From positions 3,224,001-3,288,000 of the forward strand of contig NZ_AP025506.1 of the NCBI RefSeq assembly GCF_024347595.1: a stretch of 64,000 nucleotides of DNA, read 5' to 3'. The notes below the pieces were generated by a model. The model was not told where the DNA came from. It ran no database searches and was given only the letters and a program-made list of their open reading frames with translations. Positions within the stretch are counted from its first letter, which is position 1. Every line of letters begins with the position of its first letter. Positions 60,847 to 64,000 of the stretch are shown here, in pieces. The position numbers and the translations under genes are program-made. This DNA comes from Vibrio pomeroyi (lineage in GTDB: Bacteria; Pseudomonadota; Gammaproteobacteria; Enterobacterales; Vibrionaceae).

Positions 60847-61239
60847 TTAAGCTACGTAACAGATGATTTCACCGCCAAGACCTGCTTTACGAGCAGCACG
60901 GTCAGACATCAGACCCTTGGAAGTAGAAACAACTGCAATACCAAGACCACCCATCACTGTAGGTAAAGAGTCTTTATTTTTATAAACTCTTAGACCAGGA
61001 CGTGATACGCGCTTGATTTGCTCGATTACAGGTTTAGCTTGGAAGTACTTAAGAGTAACTTCTAGCTCAGGTTTTGCTTCGCTGTTTACAGCGAAGTCTA
61101 CGATGTAACCTTCAGCTTTAAGTAATGCAGCAATTGCAACTTTAAGCTTTGAAGAAGGCATTTTTACAGCAACTTTGTTTGCTGCCTGACCGTTACGAAC
61201 GCGGGTCAGCATATCCGAAATCGGATCTTGCATGCTCAT
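60847..61239 (-). CDS. rpsH: 30S ribosomal protein S8
   Basis: A 130-residue S8, [20 protein letters not shown], with the C-terminal [21 protein letters not shown]8 binds 16S helix 21 and in E. coli represses the spc operon near the rplE start. Confidence 0.98.
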   Translation of the reverse strand: MSMQDPISDMLTRVRNGQAANKVAVKMPSSKLKVAIAALLKAEGYIVDFAVNSEAKPELEVTLKYFQAKPVIEQIKRVSRPGLRVYKNKDSLPTVMGGLGIAVVSTSKGLMSDRAARKAGLGGEIICYVA

Positions 61240-61268
61240 AAGATTTACTCCAAATGATTAAGTGGCAA

Positions 61269-61574
61269 TTACCAGCTAGCCTTACGAAGACCCGGAATCT
61301 CGCCTTTCATGCAAGCTTCACGAACCTTAATGCGGCTTAGACCGAATTTACGTAGGTAACCGTGTGGACGACCAGTTTGGTTGCAACGGTTGCGCTGACG
61401 TGATGCACTTGAATCACGTGGAAGAGATTGCAGTTTAAGAACCGCATTCCAACGATCTTCTTCAGATGCGTTTACATCGCTAATGATAACTTTTAGCGCA
61501 GAACGCTTTTCAGCGAACTTAGCTACTAGTTTTGCACGTTTAGCTTCACGTGCTTTCATTGATTGTTTAGCCAT
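61269..61574 (-). CDS. rpsN: 30S ribosomal protein S14
   Basis: A 101-residue S14, starting [20 protein letters not shown] and ending [13 protein letters not shown]. The CxxC zinc pairs of the short S14 form are absent; this is the zinc-free long form. The frame is open upstream into rplE, but the ATG at 61572-61574 matches the family start. Confidence 0.97.
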   Translation of the reverse strand: MAKQSMKAREAKRAKLVAKFAEKRSALKVIISDVNASEEDRWNAVLKLQSLPRDSSASRQRNRCNQTGRPHGYLRKFGLSRIKVREACMKGEIPGLRKASW

Positions 61575-61590
61575 AACAGTAACCCTACCC

Positions 61591-62130
61591 TTACTTACGG
61601 AATGGGAAGTTAAAGGCAGCCAGCAGAGCTCGGCCTTCCTCATCGGAACCCGCAGAAGTCGTGATAGTGATATCAAGACCGCGGACACGATCGACTTTAT
61701 CGTAGTCGATTTCCGGAAAGATGATTTGCTCGCGAACGCCCATGCTGTAGTTACCGCGACCGTCAAAAGACTTAGCGCTAACACCACGGAAATCACGTAC
61801 ACGTGGAAGTGCGATAGAGATTAAACGCTCTAAAAATTCCCACATGCGCTCACCACGCAAGGTTACTTTACAACCAATTGGGTAGCCTTCACGAATTTTG
61901 AAACCAGCTACAGATTTACGCGCTTTAGTGATAAGTGGCTTTTGACCAGAGATCGTTGCCATATCAGCTGCTGCGTTTTCTAGCAGTTTCTTATCGTTGA
62001 TTGCTTCACCAACGCCCATGTTTAGGGTGATTTTCTCAATCCTAGGGACTTGCATGACGCTTGTGTAGCTGAACTCTTTGGTAAGCTCAGCGACTACAGA
62101 CGACTTGTAGTAATCATGCAGTTTCGCCAT
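61591..62130 (-). CDS. rplE: 50S ribosomal protein L5
   Basis: A 179-residue 5S rRNA-binding protein. [33 protein letters not shown] and [20 protein letters not shown] are conserved. It lies 24 bp after rplX. In E. coli the S8 repressor site is at its start. Confidence 0.98.
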   Translation of the reverse strand: MAKLHDYYKSSVVAELTKEFSYTSVMQVPRIEKITLNMGVGEAINDKKLLENAAADMATISGQKPLITKARKSVAGFKIREGYPIGCKVTLRGERMWEFLERLISIALPRVRDFRGVSAKSFDGRGNYSMGVREQIIFPEIDYDKVDRVRGLDITITTSAGSDEEGRALLAAFNFPFRK

Positions 62131-62154
62131 AGTAGAACTCCAAATTACTTCTAA

Positions 62155-62472
62155 TTAGTTAGAAACAGTTTCGCCGTTAGATTTGAAGAAACGAACTTTC
62201 TTGCCATCTTCGATACGGAAACCGATACGGTCTGCTTTACCAGTAGCCGCGTTAAAAACTGCAACGTTAGAAGCGTCAATAGCTGCTTCTTGTTCAACGA
62301 TGCCACCTTGTTGACCTAGAGCCGGAACCGGCTTTTGGTGTTTCTTAACAAGGTTGATGCCTTCAACGATAACTTTACCAGTTGTCAGAACCTTAGTTAC
62401 TTTACCTTTCTTGCCTTTATCTTTACCAGCAAGAATGATTACTTCGTCATTACGACGGATTTTAGCTGCCAT
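62155..62472 (-). CDS. rplX: 50S ribosomal protein L24
   Basis: A 105-residue KOW-domain protein that starts 50S assembly: [20 protein letters not shown], then [14 protein letters not shown]. It lies 11 bp after rplN. Confidence 0.98.
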   Translation of the reverse strand: MAAKIRRNDEVIILAGKDKGKKGKVTKVLTTGKVIVEGINLVKKHQKPVPALGQQGGIVEQEAAIDASNVAVFNAATGKADRIGFRIEDGKKVRFFKSNGETVSN

Positions 62473-62483
62473 GTTGCCGCTCC

Positions 62484-62855
62484 TTACAGAACTTCAGGTG
62501 CTAGTGATACAATCTTCATGAATTTCGCGTTACGAAGTTCACGAGTCACAGGACCAAAGATACGTGTGCCGACTGGTTGCTCAGTAGTGTCGTTTAACAA
62601 TACACAAGCATTACTGTCGAAGCGAATGACAGAACCGTCTGGGCGACGAACGCCTTTACGGGTGCGCACTACTACCGCCTTCAGAACATCACCTTTCTTT
62701 ACTTTACCGCGAGGAATCGCTTCCTTCACTGTAACCTTGATGACGTCACCGATATGTGCATAACGGCGGTGAGAGCCACCCAGAACCTTAATACACATTA
62801 CCTTGCGCGCGCCAGAGTTATCTGCTGCGTCAAGTGTACTTTGCATCTGGATCAT
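62484..62855 (-). CDS. rplN: 50S ribosomal protein L14
   Basis: A 123-residue L14: [40 protein letters not shown] and [20 protein letters not shown]. It is the first gene of the spc operon, after a promoter and leader of about 70 nt. Confidence 0.98.
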   Translation of the reverse strand: MIQMQSTLDAADNSGARKVMCIKVLGGSHRRYAHIGDVIKVTVKEAIPRGKVKKGDVLKAVVVRTRKGVRRPDGSVIRFDSNACVLLNDTTEQPVGTRIFGPVTRELRNAKFMKIVSLAPEVL

Positions 62856-62883
62856 TGTTAGTGCTCCGCTAAATATTAAAACT

Positions 62884-62897
62884 AGACCCTCTCGGGT
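62884..62897 (-). other. Leader hairpin GACCC-GAGA-GGGTC before rplN
   Basis: A 5-bp stem capped by a GNRA-type tetraloop in the 5' untranslated region of the spc transcript. The role is unknown. Confidence 0.5.
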
Positions 62898-62924
62898 CGG
62901 GCTGCCTCTTTAAAAGGGACGCGA

Positions 62925-62933
62925 ATTGTACCA
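62925..62933 (-). promoter_or_regulatory. Probable spc-operon promoter, extended -10
   Basis: The minus strand reads TGGTACAAT, an extended -10 (TGn plus 5/6 match to TATAAT), about 70 nt before rplN and just after the rpsQ terminator. A clear -35 at 17 bp is missing. Confidence 0.6.
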
Positions 62934-62956
62934 CCCTTTTTTTAAATTGGGTAGAC

Positions 62957-62996
62957 AAAAAACAAGCGGCTCCAAAAAATAATTTGGAGCCGCTTA
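62957..62996 (-). terminator. Terminator of the S10 operon after rpsQ
   Basis: An 11-bp stem AAGCGGCTCCA/TGGAGCCGCTT, then GTTTTTTG on the minus strand, 20 bp after the rpsQ stop. It separates the S10 from the spc operon. Confidence 0.9.
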
Positions 62997-63017
62997 TAAG
63001 TTATAGAATTACAAAGA

Positions 63018-63272
63018 TTAAATCTTCGCTTTTTCTAGAACTTTAACCAATGTCCAAGACTTAGTCTTAGACAGAGGACGACACTCAGCGATTTCAACTT
63101 TGTCGCCTAGGCCACAAGTGTTGTCTTCGTCGTGTGCGTGTACTTTAGTCGTGCGTTTGATGAACTTACCGTAAATTGGGTGTTTTACAGTGCGTTCAAT
63201 AGCAACAACGATAGACTTGTCCATCTTGTCGCTTACTACACGGCCTTGCTGGATGCGGTTAGTTTCGCTCAT
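63018..63272 (-). CDS. rpsQ: 30S ribosomal protein S17
   Basis: An 84-residue S17: [20 protein letters not shown], then [20 protein letters not shown]. It is the last gene of the S10 operon and overlaps rpmC by one base. Confidence 0.98.
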   Translation of the reverse strand: MSETNRIQQGRVVSDKMDKSIVVAIERTVKHPIYGKFIKRTTKVHAHDEDNTCGLGDKVEIAECRPLSKTKSWTLVKVLEKAKI

Positions 63273-63463
63273 TATGCGCCTGCCTTTTCAGTCAAAACAG
63301 TTTTCACACGTGCGATGTCACGGCGTACAGCTTTTAGAGTATGAGTTTGCTGAAGTTGACCAGTTGCAGCTTGCATGCGCAAGTTGAACTGTTCACGTAG
63401 CAAATTCAATAGCTCAGCGTTAAGCTCTTCAACGTTCTTTTCGCGTAGATCTTGTGCTTTCAT
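63272..63463 (-). CDS. rpmC: 50S ribosomal protein L29
   Basis: A 63-residue L29 near the tunnel exit: [20 protein letters not shown] and [16 protein letters not shown]. An in-frame GTG lies one codon upstream, but ATG at 63461-63463 gives the E. coli length. It overlaps rplP. Confidence 0.98.
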   Translation of the reverse strand: MKAQDLREKNVEELNAELLNLLREQFNLRMQAATGQLQQTHTLKAVRRDIARVKTVLTEKAGA

Positions 63464-63873
63464 CACATCACCTGCTTAGTTACAAAAGTAGTTTTAACAG
63501 GCAGTTTACGTGCCGCTAGGCGGAACGCTTCACGTGCCAACTCTTCAGGTACGCCATTCATCTCGTACATAACTTTGCCTGGTTGGATTTGAGCAACCCA
63601 GTACGCAACTGAACCTTTACCTTTACCTTGACGAACTTCAAGAGGCTTTTCAGTAATTGGCTTGTCTGGGAATACACGAATCCAGATTTGACCTTGACGC
63701 TTAATGTGACGTGTCATAGCACGACGTGCCGCTTCGATTTGACGTGCAGTCAGACGACCACGGCCAACAGCTTTAAGACCGAATTCGCCGAAGCTTACTT
63801 CAGTACCTTTAGCTAGACCACGGTTACGACCAGTCATAACCTTGCGGAACTTAGTACGTTTTGGTTGTAGCAT
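63463..63873 (-). CDS. rplP: 50S ribosomal protein L16
   Basis: A 136-residue L16 near the A-site t[43 protein letters not shown] and [20 protein letters not shown]. It sits between rpsC and rpmC. Confidence 0.98.
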   Translation of the reverse strand: MLQPKRTKFRKVMTGRNRGLAKGTEVSFGEFGLKAVGRGRLTARQIEAARRAMTRHIKRQGQIWIRVFPDKPITEKPLEVRQGKGKGSVAYWVAQIQPGKVMYEMNGVPEELAREAFRLAARKLPVKTTFVTKQVM

Positions 63874-63884
63874 CGTTCGACTCC

Positions 63885-64000
63885 TTACTTACGGCCTTTA
63901 CGCTGCTTCTTAGGCTTATCGCCTTTAGGCTCTACTGCGTTAGCAGCTGGCATACCGCCTAGAATCTCACCTTTGAAGATCCAAACTTTAATGCCGATCA
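63885..64000 (-). CDS. rpsC: 30S ribosomal protein S3 (C-terminal end only)
   Basis: Only the last 38 codons are in the window: [20 protein letters not shown], then a Lys-rich tail ending KKQRKGRK and TAA. The IKVWIFKGE motif and the place before rplP identify S3. The start lies beyond base 64000. Confidence 0.95.

Overview
The window is a stretch of chromosome from a gammaproteobacterium of the genus Vibrio. The evidence is the gene content and order: the mla operon joined to ibaG-murA, the kds-lpt-rpoN-rapZ block, a zrg-type zinc cluster, an olsF-type ornithine-lipid gene and an S10/spc/alpha ribosomal block, all with Vibrio-like protein sequences and moderate GC. A (GAGATAC)n heptamer array near 54.1 kb makes me think of the Splendidus clade, but that is only an impression. 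I saw no tRNA, rRNA, IS element, prophage or CRISPR array. The window is mostly core genome, with a few Vibrio-flavoured accessory operons.

Layout. 1-4363 (minus): mlaFEDCB-ibaG-murA, for retrograde phospholipid transport, a BolA protein and the first committed step of peptidoglycan synthesis. 4629-12402 (plus): yrbG, kdsD, kdsC, lptC, lptA, lptB (KDO synthesis and LPS export), then rpoN, hpf, ptsN, rapZ, ptsO (sigma-54 and the nitrogen PTS). 12551-15985: mgtE, pmbA (minus) and yjgA/darP. 16093-19651 (minus): a TPP riboswitch followed by thiBPQ. 19696-22997: ubiX, mpl (minus) and fbp (plus). 23086-31373: a lipoprotein gene, ytfP, tamB and tamA on the minus strand, then msrA, ytfK and ytfJ, a rearranged relative of the E. 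coli ytf region.

31409-35201 (plus): a probable Zur-controlled zinc operon. A 27-bp Zur-like dyad precedes a small DUF2607 gene, the His-repeat protein ZrgA, an ABC ATPase, its permease and a DUF3299 protein. A 34-codon membrane-peptide gene with a strong Shine-Dalgarno lies on the opposite strand just beyond (35292-35396). 35633-36541 is a TIGR03899-like gene. 36694-41485 (minus): cysD-cysN-SLC13 transporter-cysC, for sulfate uptake and activation. 41936-43912: cpdB.

44198-49900 (plus) is the least explained part: seven tightly packed genes encoding a DedA membrane protein, an ATP-grasp enzyme, a DinB-fold protein, an NRDE/TANGO2 protein, an exported YHS protein, a DoxX protein and an OlsF-like two-domain acyltransferase. 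It starts with a perfect inverted repeat. A second inverted repeat separates it from a Crp/Fnr-family regulator, which is followed by elaA and an EamA transporter. I regard this as the best candidate for an undescribed membrane-lipid or metal/redox system.

51947-54166: oapA/ytfB-like gene (minus), fklB, a DUF2780 lipoprotein gene and the heptamer array. 54253-64000 (minus): the end of the S10 operon (rpsC partial, rplP, rpmC, rpsQ) with its terminator, the spc operon (rplN to rpmJ) and the alpha operon (rpsM to rplQ) with an S4-type leader. The short rpmJ gene and the 34-codon peptide gene were read directly from the sequence.
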